The notes: generated by a model not told the origin, from the sequence alone. A stretch of 13,004 nucleotides of DNA from Blastocatellia bacterium (GCA_013695195.1 JACDAY010000065.1:1-13004); one strand, 5' to 3'; shown: positions 7,194 to 12,922, counted from the stretch's first letter. Program-made: numbers and translations.

Positions 7194-7925
7194 TTAGATC
7201 GGCTCAGTGGCCAGGCCCCTGTTCAGATAGTGATAAAGGTCGTTAAAGTCGAGAACTGCACGGTTTAATATCAAAGGAAGCTGCGGGATGTCATTTGTAT
7301 TTACAATTAAATTGAGATTTCGAAGGAACGCGTCGTAGGCGTTCATCGTCGTGCCGCCGTCTTCCAGCGATACCAAAAAAAGCCGTCTCCTCTCGGACGA
7401 GTACATCGCGTTTGCCTTTTGCTGAAGGATTGCGGCACCGCCGAATTCCGCCGCAAAATCCGGCGAGAATATTACGATCTCGGTCTTGCCTTCGCGGAGT
7501 CGCTCGTTCGCCTGAGCCGGCGTTTCCGCTATATAAACCCTGTATCCGCTTTCGGTCAGAACCTTTGCAACCTCGTCCTTTTTCTCCCCGAGGCCCAAAA
7601 GAACACGGCGCGGCTTGGAGTCTTTTTCGTCGTCGGCATCCAAAACGGTCTTTCCGGTTTGCAGGGCAGAAAGCAGTGAACGCAGGGCGCTGTTGATCTG
7701 AAATTCGGATTCCTTTTCGGCAAATGCCTCCGACCCCCCGTTAGCTGCCGGAGCCGGCTTGTTGGCTTCGAGCTGCCGGGCGGTTGATGATCCGCGGCCC
7801 GACATGTCCTTGTTGGCACGCATCATATTCTGACAGCGCGGACAGCGGACAGTGAAATTTCCGTTAGGAATTTTCGCTTCGTCCAACTGCAGAGAAACTG
7901 AACAGTTATCACAACGAATTATCAT
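7194..7925 (-). CDS. Zinc-ribbon protein with a degenerate receiver-like C-terminal domain
   Basis: A 243-residue predicted cytoplasmic protein. The N-terminus is a zinc ribbon of the MJ0042/zinc-ribbon_4 type with C5-x2-C8 and C28-x2-C31. A low-complexity linker of about 65 residues rich in Ala, Ser, Pro and Glu follows. From about residue 104, the alternation PRRVLLGLG, SGYRVYIAETPAQANERL, EIVIFSPDF, RRRLFLVSLED and LNLIVNTNDI looks like a CheY-like fold in which the phospho-acceptor region reads IFSPDF and the conserved lysine is missing, so phosphorylation is doubtful. Similar zinc-ribbon plus receiver-like proteins occur near type IV pilus genes in some deltaproteobacterial and acidobacterial genomes. 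The gene follows pilT by 73 bp in the same direction, which suggests a pilus or motility regulatory role (inference). Confidence 0.75.
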   Translation of the reverse strand: MIIRCDNCSVSLQLDEAKIPNGNFTVRCPRCQNMMRANKDMSGRGSSTARQLEANKPAPAANGGSEAFAEKESEFQINSALRSLLSALQTGKTVLDADDEKDSKPRRVLLGLGEKKDEVAKVLTESGYRVYIAETPAQANERLREGKTEIVIFSPDFAAEFGGAAILQQKANAMYSSERRRLFLVSLEDGGTTMNAYDAFLRNLNLIVNTNDIPQLPLILNRAVLDFNDLYHYLNRGLATEPI

Positions 7926-7954
7926 AATAGTTTTTAGATTGTCGGTTGTCGGAA

Positions 7955-7984
7955 TCGGTGTTCAGTCTCAACACTGAGCACCGA
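7955..7984. repeat. Hairpin between pilT and the zinc-ribbon gene
   Basis: TCGGTGTTCAGT (7955-7966) pairs with ACTGAGCACCGA (7973-7984) over 12 bp with one G-T pair and a 6-nt loop. No T-run follows on either strand. It may stabilise the pilT mRNA 3' end or tune read-through into the zinc-ribbon gene; this is inference. Confidence 0.5.
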
Positions 7985-7998
7985 CAAAATGACTTGAA

Positions 7999-9204
7999 TT
8001 ATTCCATCATATCCAGCACGGAGGTGGGATTTTGTACCGGCGGCGGCGGCGGAGCCATAGGCTTGGGCGGTTTTATCCCTTTTTTCGGGTTAACATAGTC
8101 CTCCGTCGATGAAAGTCCTTTGAGCTGGAGCAGAAGATTGTTCTGGTTTGTGGCAAAAGATAATCCGTCCTCAAGCGTGATTATTTTGTCTTCGATCATC
8201 CTGCGAATGACCGAATCAAAATCCTGCATTCCGTCAATTTCGCCGTCGCGGATCGCGTCCAGAAGCGTCTTGCCGTTGCTCTCGCCCTTTTCAATATATT
8301 CACGCGTGCGCGGGTTCGATTTTAGAATCTCGACAGCTGCGACACGGCCCTTCCCGTCGGCACGGGAGATCAAACGCTGCGAAACGATATAGCGAAACGT
8401 TTGCGCTAAGCGTGTGCGAATCGTCCGCTCCTCATTTTTCGGATATAGCCCGATAATGCGGTCGATTGTTTTCGAGGCGTCGATCGTATGGAGTGTAGAC
8501 AAAACAAGGTGGCCCGTTTCTGCTGCTTCCAGGGCGATCTCAGCCGTTTCGAGATCACGCATTTCACCGACCAGGATCACTTTTGGAGCCTGACGCAAAG
8601 CCGCGCGCAGCGCCGATGCAAAATCTTTTGTGTCGGCACCGACTTCCCGTTGATTGATCGTGGATTTTTTGTGAGTATGGAGAAACTCGATAGGATCTTC
8701 GATAGTAACAATGTGGTAGCTTTTTATTTCGTTTATGCGGTCGATGATCGCAGCCAGCGTTGAGCTTTTTCCCGATCCGGTAGGCCCTGTCAGCAGGACG
8801 ACTCCGTTGCGAATCTCGCAAATGTCTGCCAGATGCGGCGGAACGGCCAGCGATTCAAAAGTCGGGATTTCGTGCGGGATCACCCGCATCACGATAGAAT
8901 ACGAATTTCGCTGTTGAAAAATATTGACACGAAATCTGCATTTACCCGGCAGGGCGTAACTCAAATCCGCTGTGTGATGCTTTGCCAACTGCATTGCAGC
9001 TTCGGAATTATCCCGAAGGATCGACATGGCGATCATTTCCGTTTGAAACGCAGTCAATTTACCCAGGCCGTGCGGCTCCGAGGAATAAAGCGTGCCGCTT
9101 ATCTCCACCTGCGGCTTCTGCCCGCAGGAAAAGTTAAGATCACTGACATTGTCGGAAGTGAGCAGCATATGCTCAATTATGGGTGCTATATCAAGCAGGC
9201 TCAT
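7999..9204 (-). CDS. pilT: Type IV pilus retraction ATPase PilT
   Basis: A 401-residue hexameric secretion-type ATPase of the GspE/PilT superfamily. The N-terminal PAS-like domain (about 1-110) is followed by Walker A GPTGSGKS (140-147), the Asp box TIEDPIEFLH (167-176), Walker B VILVGEMRDLETAE (about 209-222) and the His box TGHLVLSTLHT (230-240). Next come RIIGLYP, the arginine-rich SQRLI segment and VAAVEIL, all typical of PilT/PilU. It powers pilus retraction from the inner-membrane platform. About 40 C-terminal residues are Lys/Pro-rich (KPPKPMAPPPPPVQ), longer than the usual PilT tail and perhaps a flexible partner-binding extension. AGGAG lies 11 nt before the ATG. The gene probably has its own promoter in the 152-bp gap after thiE. 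Confidence 0.93.
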   Translation of the reverse strand: MSLLDIAPIIEHMLLTSDNVSDLNFSCGQKPQVEISGTLYSSEPHGLGKLTAFQTEMIAMSILRDNSEAAMQLAKHHTADLSYALPGKCRFRVNIFQQRNSYSIVMRVIPHEIPTFESLAVPPHLADICEIRNGVVLLTGPTGSGKSSTLAAIIDRINEIKSYHIVTIEDPIEFLHTHKKSTINQREVGADTKDFASALRAALRQAPKVILVGEMRDLETAEIALEAAETGHLVLSTLHTIDASKTIDRIIGLYPKNEERTIRTRLAQTFRYIVSQRLISRADGKGRVAAVEILKSNPRTREYIEKGESNGKTLLDAIRDGEIDGMQDFDSVIRRMIEDKIITLEDGLSFATNQNNLLLQLKGLSSTEDYVNPKKGIKPPKPMAPPPPPVQNPTSVLDMME

Positions 9205-9309
9205 TGGTTGGATTACTCCTGGAAAGTATCAAAAAAAGAAGGTAGGAAAAAGATTGAGCTGCGAACGCTAATTGGAAAGGCGTTTGCGTCAGAAGTATTA
9301 TTGCTTATC

Positions 9310-9338
9310 ACAATAGCTAAAAGCAAGGGTTTTTTCAA
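9310..9338 (-). promoter_or_regulatory. Candidate sigma70 promoter of pilT
   Basis: On the minus strand TTGAAA (9333-9338), a 17-bp spacer and TATTGT (9310-9315). The predicted start is about 100 nt upstream of the pilT ATG, leaving a long 5' leader. Match to consensus is 4/6 at each hexamer. Confidence 0.4.
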
Positions 9339-9356
9339 TTATTTAAACAATGTTTA

Positions 9357-9989
9357 TTACCGGCCGTTATTAAAATCCAGGAGCTCTTTCATTTTGGATG
9401 AAATATGGTCTGCATCCGACACCAAATCTCGAATAATCGCAGCCGAATCCGCACCGGCTTTGAAAACACTTTCCAGATTTACGCTTGTAATACCGCCGAT
9501 GGCGACAAGCGGAAAATTGCCGACAGCTTTTTGTGCTTTCGATAAACCATCAAGCCCAACAGCCGGTTCCGGGTTTTCCTTGGTTTGGGTTGAAAAGATC
9601 GGCCCAATCGCAATGTAATTGATCGGCAGCCTTGTCGCTAAGTACGCTTGCTCCGGCGTATGAGTCGAAAATCCGATAATCGCATCGTCGCCGAGAATCC
9701 CCCGCGCATATTTTGGCGGCAGATCGTCCTGCCCGAGGTGAACTCCGTCGGCCTCCAGCGCCAGGGCAATGTCAACACGGTCGTTGATAATAATCCGCAC
9801 ACCGCTTTTCCGGGCGACGGCGATTGCCTTTTCCGCCGAGTCGTAAAAATCGCGCGCCGACAAATGCTTATCACGCACTTGAATAAACTCAGCTCCGCCA
9901 TCTATAAGCCTTTCGACCTGCTCGGAGTGCGACAGCCCCGAAAGCACCGTGTCCGTGACAGGATAAATTTTAGGAATCTCAAGAATCAA
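9357..9989 (-). CDS. thiE: Thiamine-phosphate synthase ThiE
   Basis: A 210-residue TIM-barrel enzyme that joins HMP pyrophosphate to thiazole phosphate to make thiamine monophosphate. Family motifs appear in order: YPVTD (9-13), FIQVRDK (35-41, pyrophosphate contact), INDRVDIALALEADGVHLGQDDLP (around 68-91, with N69, D70 and the Mg-binding D89), IGFSTHT (105-111), YIAIGPIFSTQTK (about 125-137) and PLVAIGGI. The start appears to be TTG at 9989, since no ATG or GTG lies near and YPVTD is expected about 10 residues in. The start codon lies inside one arm of a 14-bp inverted repeat, and no clear Shine-Dalgarno precedes it. No other thi genes and no TPP riboswitch are present; it follows the RimI-like gene by 45 bp. 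Confidence 0.92.
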   Translation of the reverse strand: MILEIPKIYPVTDTVLSGLSHSEQVERLIDGGAEFIQVRDKHLSARDFYDSAEKAIAVARKSGVRIIINDRVDIALALEADGVHLGQDDLPPKYARGILGDDAIIGFSTHTPEQAYLATRLPINYIAIGPIFSTQTKENPEPAVGLDGLSKAQKAVGNFPLVAIGGITSVNLESVFKAGADSAAIIRDLVSDADHISSKMKELLDFNNGR

Positions 9990-10033
9990 AGTTAAAGGTT
10001 TACTGAGAGAAAGCCCTTGACTTTGATTCTTGA
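9979..10033. repeat. 14-bp perfect inverted repeat overlapping the thiE start
   Basis: TCAAGAATCAAAGT (9979-9992) and ACTTTGATTCTTGA (10020-10033) are exact reverse complements 27 bp apart. The thiE start codon (9987-9989) falls in one arm, while the other arm ends 1 bp past the stop of the upstream acetyltransferase gene (10035). In the mRNA this hairpin would bury the thiE start. It could be a 3'-end stabiliser of the upstream message or a translation control element. Confidence 0.6.
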
Positions 10034-10034
10034 A

Positions 10035-10568
10035 TTATAGGATAGACTTCATCATCAAATAGCCGTCTTCGCCGTTGTTGTAATAATTGGAAATGCGCTG
10101 AACGACCGAGTAACCGGTTTGCCGGTAAAGGCTTTGCGCGGCTATATTGCTAACCCTAACTTCGAGCACCACGGCTCCGATGCTGCGAACTTTCAGAGAG
10201 TGTTCGAGATGAGAAAGCAGGCGCTCGGCCAGCCCGCGGCGGCGATGTTCCGGTGCTATTCCGATAGTCGTTATATGCGCCGCGCCGTCTTCGCCCATTA
10301 GTATGCAAATGAAGCCGGCCATTTTATTGGTTGATGTAACTATCTGATAGGCAAGTGCATTTGGCTCGTTCAGCAGATATGCGAAGGTGTGCTTTGTATA
10401 GTTCTCTCCGTTCTTAAAACACCGCATATTCAGCCGCATTACTTCTTCCAGATGCTTCTCGGCCAAAGGTCGGATCGTATAGGAAGTCGGGGGCGCGGGC
10501 AGAAAAATCTCCGGCCGGGTATCGTATGCCGGAACGAACAAATTGTATATAGTCTCTAAAACGGCCAT
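10035..10568 (-). CDS. GNAT family N-acetyltransferase, RimI-like
   Basis: A 177-residue acetyltransferase. The first 30 residues are an extra N-terminal segment; the GNAT fold starts at about YTIRPLAEKHLEEVMRL. The acetyl-CoA loop is GIAPEHRRRGLAERLL (motif A, R-x-x-G-x-A form), followed by VVLEVRVSNIAAQSLYRQTGYSVVQRISNYY-N-GEDGYLM, which is the RimI signature (motif B N..A..LY...GF, then YY.. ED...M). RimI acetylates the N-terminus of ribosomal protein S18; close relatives acetylate other protein N-termini, so the substrate is not certain. The ATG at 10568, 4 nt past the queA stop, is preferred over a TTG at 10580 that overlaps queA. Tight spacing indicates co-transcription with queA. Confidence 0.85.
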   Translation of the reverse strand: MAVLETIYNLFVPAYDTRPEIFLPAPPTSYTIRPLAEKHLEEVMRLNMRCFKNGENYTKHTFAYLLNEPNALAYQIVTSTNKMAGFICILMGEDGAAHITTIGIAPEHRRRGLAERLLSHLEHSLKVRSIGAVVLEVRVSNIAAQSLYRQTGYSVVQRISNYYNNGEDGYLMMKSIL

Positions 10569-10572
10569 ATTC

Positions 10573-11604
10573 TTACACAATCAGCATGCAGTCGCCGTAG
10601 CTGTAAAAGCGGTACCCGGAGATCACAGCGTGCTTGTATGAATCCATTATAAGTTCATGCCCGCCAAAAGTTGAAACCAAAACGAGCAAAGAGCTTTGCG
10701 GCAGATGAAAATTTGTCAACAACGCGTCTACTGCAAGGAATCTGTAACCCGGCTTAACGGTAATGTCCGCCAAACTTTTTCCGGCCGTGAATTTCCCATG
10801 CTTCGATACGACACTCTCGAGCGCCCGCGCCGTTGTTGTGCCGACGGCAACGATCCGGCGCGCTCCTTTTTTTGCCTTGTTAAGAATCTCCGCCGCCGTT
10901 TCTTCAATTTCAAACCGCTCCGGTGAAACCTTATGTTCCGACAGTTCGCTCACGCGCACCGGCTCAAACGTTCCGTATCCGACATGCAAAGTTATCTCGA
11001 CTATTTCCACTCCGCGACCCCGAATCTCATCCATAATCTGAGGCGTAAAGTGTAGCCCGGCGGTCGGCGCCGCGATTGCGCCGCTTTTTTTCGCGTAAAC
11101 GGTTTGGTACCGTTCACGGTCAGTTTCGTCTTGTTCTTTATCGCGTTTTATATAAGGCGGCAGCGGCGTTTTGCCGATTTCCTGCAATGCCTCTCGAAAA
11201 TCGCCATCGGCCTGAAAATTTACAATAATCTTGCCGTTCGCGGTTTTTTCGATAACTTCAGCACTCAGCACGTCGCCAAAAAAAATCTTTTTCCCCGGAT
11301 GAAGCCGCCGAGCCGGACGTGCGAGTGTGAGCCAAACCTTATCTTCAATCTCTTCAACCAGAAAGATCTCAATGCCGGCGCCAGTTTCCGACTTGCCCCA
11401 AAGCCTTGCGGGAAATACTTTAGTATTATTTAAAACGAGGACATCGCCTTTATTCAAATAGTCAGGGAAATGCAAAAACTCTTCATTACGCAGGGATCGT
11501 GAAGCACGATCGACCACCAGCATCCGCGAGCTTTCACGCTTCTCGAGCGGCTGCTGAGCTATTAGATTTTCCGGCAGAACAAATTGAAAATCGGAGAGCA
11601 GCAT
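10573..11604 (-). CDS. queA: SAM:tRNA ribosyltransferase-isomerase QueA
   Basis: A 343-residue protein of normal family length. It transfers and isomerises the ribosyl group of SAM onto preQ1-tRNA to form epoxyqueuosine in the wobble position of GUN-anticodon tRNAs. Signature segments: FVLPENLIAQQPLEKRESSRMLVVDR near the N-terminus, DVLVLNNTKVFPARL (about 54-68), GKTPLPPYI, ERYQTVYAKKSGAIAAPTAGLHFT (about 166-189), THVGYGTF-like LHVGYGTFEPV, RIVAVGTTTARALES, and the C-terminal TNFHLPQSSLLVLVSTFGG. The ATG at 11604 is preceded by GAGGACGAG about 8 nt upstream. It leads the minus-strand queA-rimI-thiE run; no tgt or preQ1 genes are in the window. The region upstream holds a terminator and an 11-codon ORF. 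Confidence 0.97.
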   Translation of the reverse strand: MLLSDFQFVLPENLIAQQPLEKRESSRMLVVDRASRSLRNEEFLHFPDYLNKGDVLVLNNTKVFPARLWGKSETGAGIEIFLVEEIEDKVWLTLARPARRLHPGKKIFFGDVLSAEVIEKTANGKIIVNFQADGDFREALQEIGKTPLPPYIKRDKEQDETDRERYQTVYAKKSGAIAAPTAGLHFTPQIMDEIRGRGVEIVEITLHVGYGTFEPVRVSELSEHKVSPERFEIEETAAEILNKAKKGARRIVAVGTTTARALESVVSKHGKFTAGKSLADITVKPGYRFLAVDALLTNFHLPQSSLLVLVSTFGGHELIMDSYKHAVISGYRFYSYGDCMLIV

Positions 11605-11670
11605 AAAAATCTCGTCCTCGAAGGTATTCGCGACATCCGTTTACATTACACAGTAAATTGATCCGCAAGC

Positions 11671-11704
11671 AAAAATAAAACAGCATACTGATCAGGTATG
11701 CTGT
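11671..11704 (-). terminator. Intrinsic terminator upstream of queA
   Basis: ACAGCATAC (11680-11688) and GTATGCTGT (11696-11704) form a perfect 9-bp stem with loop TGATCAG. On the minus strand the stem is followed by TTTTATTTTT (11680-11671), a strong U-tail. It would end transcripts that enter from the right, before queA. The plus strand has a weaker CTTTT tail. Confidence 0.75.
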
Positions 11705-11715
11705 CTTTTACTGCA

Positions 11716-11737
11716 AATCTTTGGAAAACCAAAGATT
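11716..11737 (-). promoter_or_regulatory. Perfect 9-bp hairpin between tiny ORF and terminator
   Basis: AATCTTTGG (11716-11724) and CCAAAGATT (11729-11737) pair exactly around a four-base loop. The hairpin starts immediately after the stop codon of the 11-codon ORF and lies 11 nt upstream of the terminator stem. Tandem hairpins after a tiny ORF are compatible with attenuation or with a stable 3' end of a very short mRNA. Confidence 0.55.
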
Positions 11738-11738
11738 A

Positions 11739-11774
11739 TTAAGTTGAAATTACCTCAGTTGAATTATTTATCAT
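11739..11774 (-). CDS. Putative 11-codon ORF with a strong Shine-Dalgarno
   Basis: On the minus strand AGGGGGTG (11787-11780) lies 5-7 nt before an ATG at 11774, an unusually good ribosome-binding site for this window. The frame reads MINNSTEVIST and stops at 11739 with TAA, followed by a second TAA at once. An extended -10 (TGG then CATAAT, 11796-11804) would start a transcript with a leader of about 15 nt. Two hairpins, the second a terminator, close the unit, so it would make an mRNA of about 120 nt. The peptide is polar and has no run of one amino acid of the kind used in classical attenuation. It may be a leader peptide for queA, a free micropeptide, or chance; I do not recognise it. Confidence 0.4.
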   Translation of the reverse strand: MINNSTEVIST

Positions 11775-11795
11775 AATATCACCCCCTGTAATAAT

Positions 11796-11804
11796 ATTAT
11801 GCCA
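11796..11804 (-). promoter_or_regulatory. Extended -10 promoter element of the tiny ORF
   Basis: The minus strand reads TGG followed by CATAAT, 8 of 9 positions of the extended -10 consensus; the matching -35 region is poor. The predicted start falls 2 nt before the Shine-Dalgarno of the 11-codon ORF. Confidence 0.35.
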
Positions 11805-11871
11805 TAACCGCAGAGACTTGCGCTAGTTATTTAAGGTAAAACAAAAATAAATGGGTTTGGAAATTATTAGT

Positions 11872-11927
11872 TGGTACCGGAGGTCGGACTTGAACCGACA
11901 TGGGCGTTAAGCCCGCTAGATTTTGAG
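11872..11927 (-). pseudogene. 3' half of a tRNA-Leu (CAA) gene, probable att-site scar
   Basis: The 56 nt from 11927 down to 11872 match a class II tRNA from the anticodon loop to CCA: loop CTCAAAA (anticodon CAA at 11925-11923), stem strand TCTAG, a variable arm with stem GCGGGC/GCCC-like pairing around TTAAC, T-arm GTCGG-TTCAAGT-CCGAC, acceptor strand CTCCGGT, discriminator A and CCA. The expected 5' parts (acceptor strand near ACCGGAG, D-arm GGTAGAC, stem strand CTAGA) are absent in the 345 bp up to the next gene. The break lies at the edge of the anticodon loop, a common crossover position for tyrosine integrases. So this is a displaced 3' duplicate rather than a working tRNA. A split or intron-containing tRNA was considered, but no 5' exon was found. 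Confidence 0.75.
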
Positions 11928-12273
11928 TGCAAGGAGCGATCTTGTCAGGATAAGTCCCGTCCAAAGGATAGGCCGCCGCCGCTCATCTTTGGCCATTACC
12001 CGATACGACCATAGGCCGCTCTTTTATAGAGCGAAGTCTCAAATAGCTGACTGGGACAGTAGAACTAGTTCAATCACCGAACAAGGTCATTGCATATAAA
12101 GCAACATCAGACGGTATTTGGTTCAATTCAAAGTTCTTTCTCAATAAACTTGAAACGCCATCCGGCGATCATTAACATTAAGCCCTGCCGCAATAAGCCT
12201 TATTCGGCAGGTCGGTCAGATTATGTGCTTGACTGCTTCTTTCATAGCTGATTTGTTCGACATCGCGTTTAGT
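11928..12273 (-). other. Structured non-coding stretch between tRNA fragment and cassette gene
   Basis: No coding frame is convincing across about 345 bp. Several short perfect stems occur: CCAAAG/CTTTGG (11961-11966, 11987-11992), GGCC/GGCC (11991-11994, 12014-12017) and CGCTCT/AGAGCG (12017-12022, 12028-12033), all in the 130 bp next to the tRNA fragment. This density suggests either a structured RNA or the recombination-site end of an integrated element. I see no match to tmRNA, RNase P, 6S or group I core motifs. Confidence 0.35.
12184..12211. repeat. Strong hairpin downstream of the cassette gene
   Basis: CCTGCCG (12184-12190) pairs with CGGCAGG (12205-12211), and AATAAG (12192-12197) with CTTATT (12199-12204), with one unpaired base on one side. 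No T-run follows on either strand. It lies 63 bp past the stop of the minus-strand gene, where a cassette's attC would be expected. Flanking GTTAATG-like and CATAATC-like 7-mers on the minus strand pair only partly, so it is at best a degenerate attC. Confidence 0.45.
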
Positions 12274-12780
12274 TTAACCAAGCCCTGCACAACTAGCAAC
12301 ATTGTTTCGGGCGAAAGGCAACACATTAAAAAGTTTTCCGTCAACATAAAATTCAAGTTGAGCGTTTCCTTCAGCTTTCTCTCCCGTTGCAATTATAATT
12401 TTTACATCTTTAAGTGAGCGGTGCGATAAATACGCTTTGACAAAATTCAGCCGCGTCCGATTATATTTTGCCGATTTTTCGCTTTTACCCACACGCCCGA
12501 TAACAATTATGGATTCATATTTGTTTTTTTGAACTTTGTAAACTATAGCGTCAATGTAAAACAATACCTCTTCGCAATTAACCGGCGTGGTCGGAAAGCA
12601 ATATGGCAATGCGCGAACTTCTGGCGGTGTGCTTGCAGTATCTTCGGGAGCTATCGGACGACACGGTGCGTCTTTAGATTTTTCTTGCGCGAAAAGGCTG
12701 CTTGCTGCCAAGAAAAAACAAAACGCAAGAGTTGTGAATATAAAAAGTTGTTTAGATATTTGTTTAATCTTTATCAGCAT
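12274..12780 (-). CDS. Small exported protein of a putative integron cassette
   Basis: A 168-residue product with a signal peptide (basic LIKIKQISKQ, hydrophobic to about residue 28, then SSLFAQ). The mature part has four cysteines (PC, YC, NC and SC contexts), which suggests disulfides outside the cytoplasm. The segment ESIIVIGRVGKSEKSAKYNRTRLNFVKAYL followed by VKIIIATGEKAEGNAQLEFYVDGKLF resembles the beta-alpha-beta pattern of OmpA-like C-terminal domains (N-x-x-R-x-x-x-V-x-x-YL), but key peptidoglycan-binding residues are not clear. I do not recognise a named family. The frame is open upstream to 12843, but that extension runs into the attC site, so the ATG at 12780, where the signal peptide begins, is used. 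No good Shine-Dalgarno precedes it. Confidence 0.7.
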   Translation of the reverse strand: MLIKIKQISKQLFIFTTLAFCFFLAASSLFAQEKSKDAPCRPIAPEDTASTPPEVRALPYCFPTTPVNCEEVLFYIDAIVYKVQKNKYESIIVIGRVGKSEKSAKYNRTRLNFVKAYLSHRSLKDVKIIIATGEKAEGNAQLEFYVDGKLFNVLPFARNNVASCAGLG

Positions 12781-12803
12781 GGGTTTGTACGAAACAAGAA
12801 GAT

Positions 12804-12916
12804 GTCGAACGATTGAATTGACGTGGGGCGAAACCGAATTCACGCAAGCTAAAGTTTAACGGACGACGTGATAACAAAGTCGCTGTTTCGCCCTCACGTC
12901 CATTGAATTGTTAGCC
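12804..12916 (-). other. attC: Candidate integron attC recombination site (113 nt)
   Basis: On the minus strand the order is: R'' GGCTAAC (12916-12910), unpaired spacer AATTCAAT, L'' GGACGTGAGGGCGAAAC (12901-12885), a 50-nt central part, L' GTTTCGCCCCACGTC (12834-12820), spacer AATTCAATC, and R' GTTCGAC (12810-12804). The L boxes pair over 15 bp with two extra bases (G and A) only in L'', the asymmetry typical of attC. The spacers do not pair, and the AAC and GTT triplets of the R boxes are present. Gene stops and starts flank it closely: the upstream gene stops 6 bp before and the next ATG is 23 bp after. The 5-bp outer R pairing is imperfect. Cleavage would fall between G and TT of R' near 12810. 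Confidence 0.65.
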
Positions 12917-12922
12917 GCGTCG

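Noticed and set aside
9990..10034. TPP riboswitch near thiE (CTGAGA followed by CCCTTGA)
   Set aside because: The motif is on the plus strand while thiE is on the minus strand, and the GGGGTGC and CCTGAT-TGG parts of the THI box are missing.
10569..10580. TTG start of the acetyltransferase overlapping queA
   Set aside because: An ATG 12 nt downstream avoids the overlap and keeps the whole GNAT domain.
11872..12240. tmRNA (ssrA)
   Set aside because: The 3' end does not carry the alanine-type CTCCACCA acceptor, no GGxTTCGAC 5' element is present on the same strand, and no tag ending in ALAA is encoded.
11872..12273. Group I intron in a tRNA-Leu gene, with 11872-11927 as 3' exon
   Set aside because: The base before AAAATCTAG is C, not the terminal G of a group I intron. 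No recognisable P4/P7 core (GGAAACC, AGACU, AAGA..AGUC in order) is present, and no 5' exon is found before the next gene.
12223..12417. Plus-strand 64-codon frame
   Set aside because: Mostly antisense to the minus-strand cassette gene, with no ribosome-binding site and no family resemblance.
12781..12843. Upstream extension of the small exported protein (start at 12843)
   Set aside because: It would place coding sequence through the attC site and put a polar stretch ahead of an obvious signal peptide that begins at the ATG at 12780.
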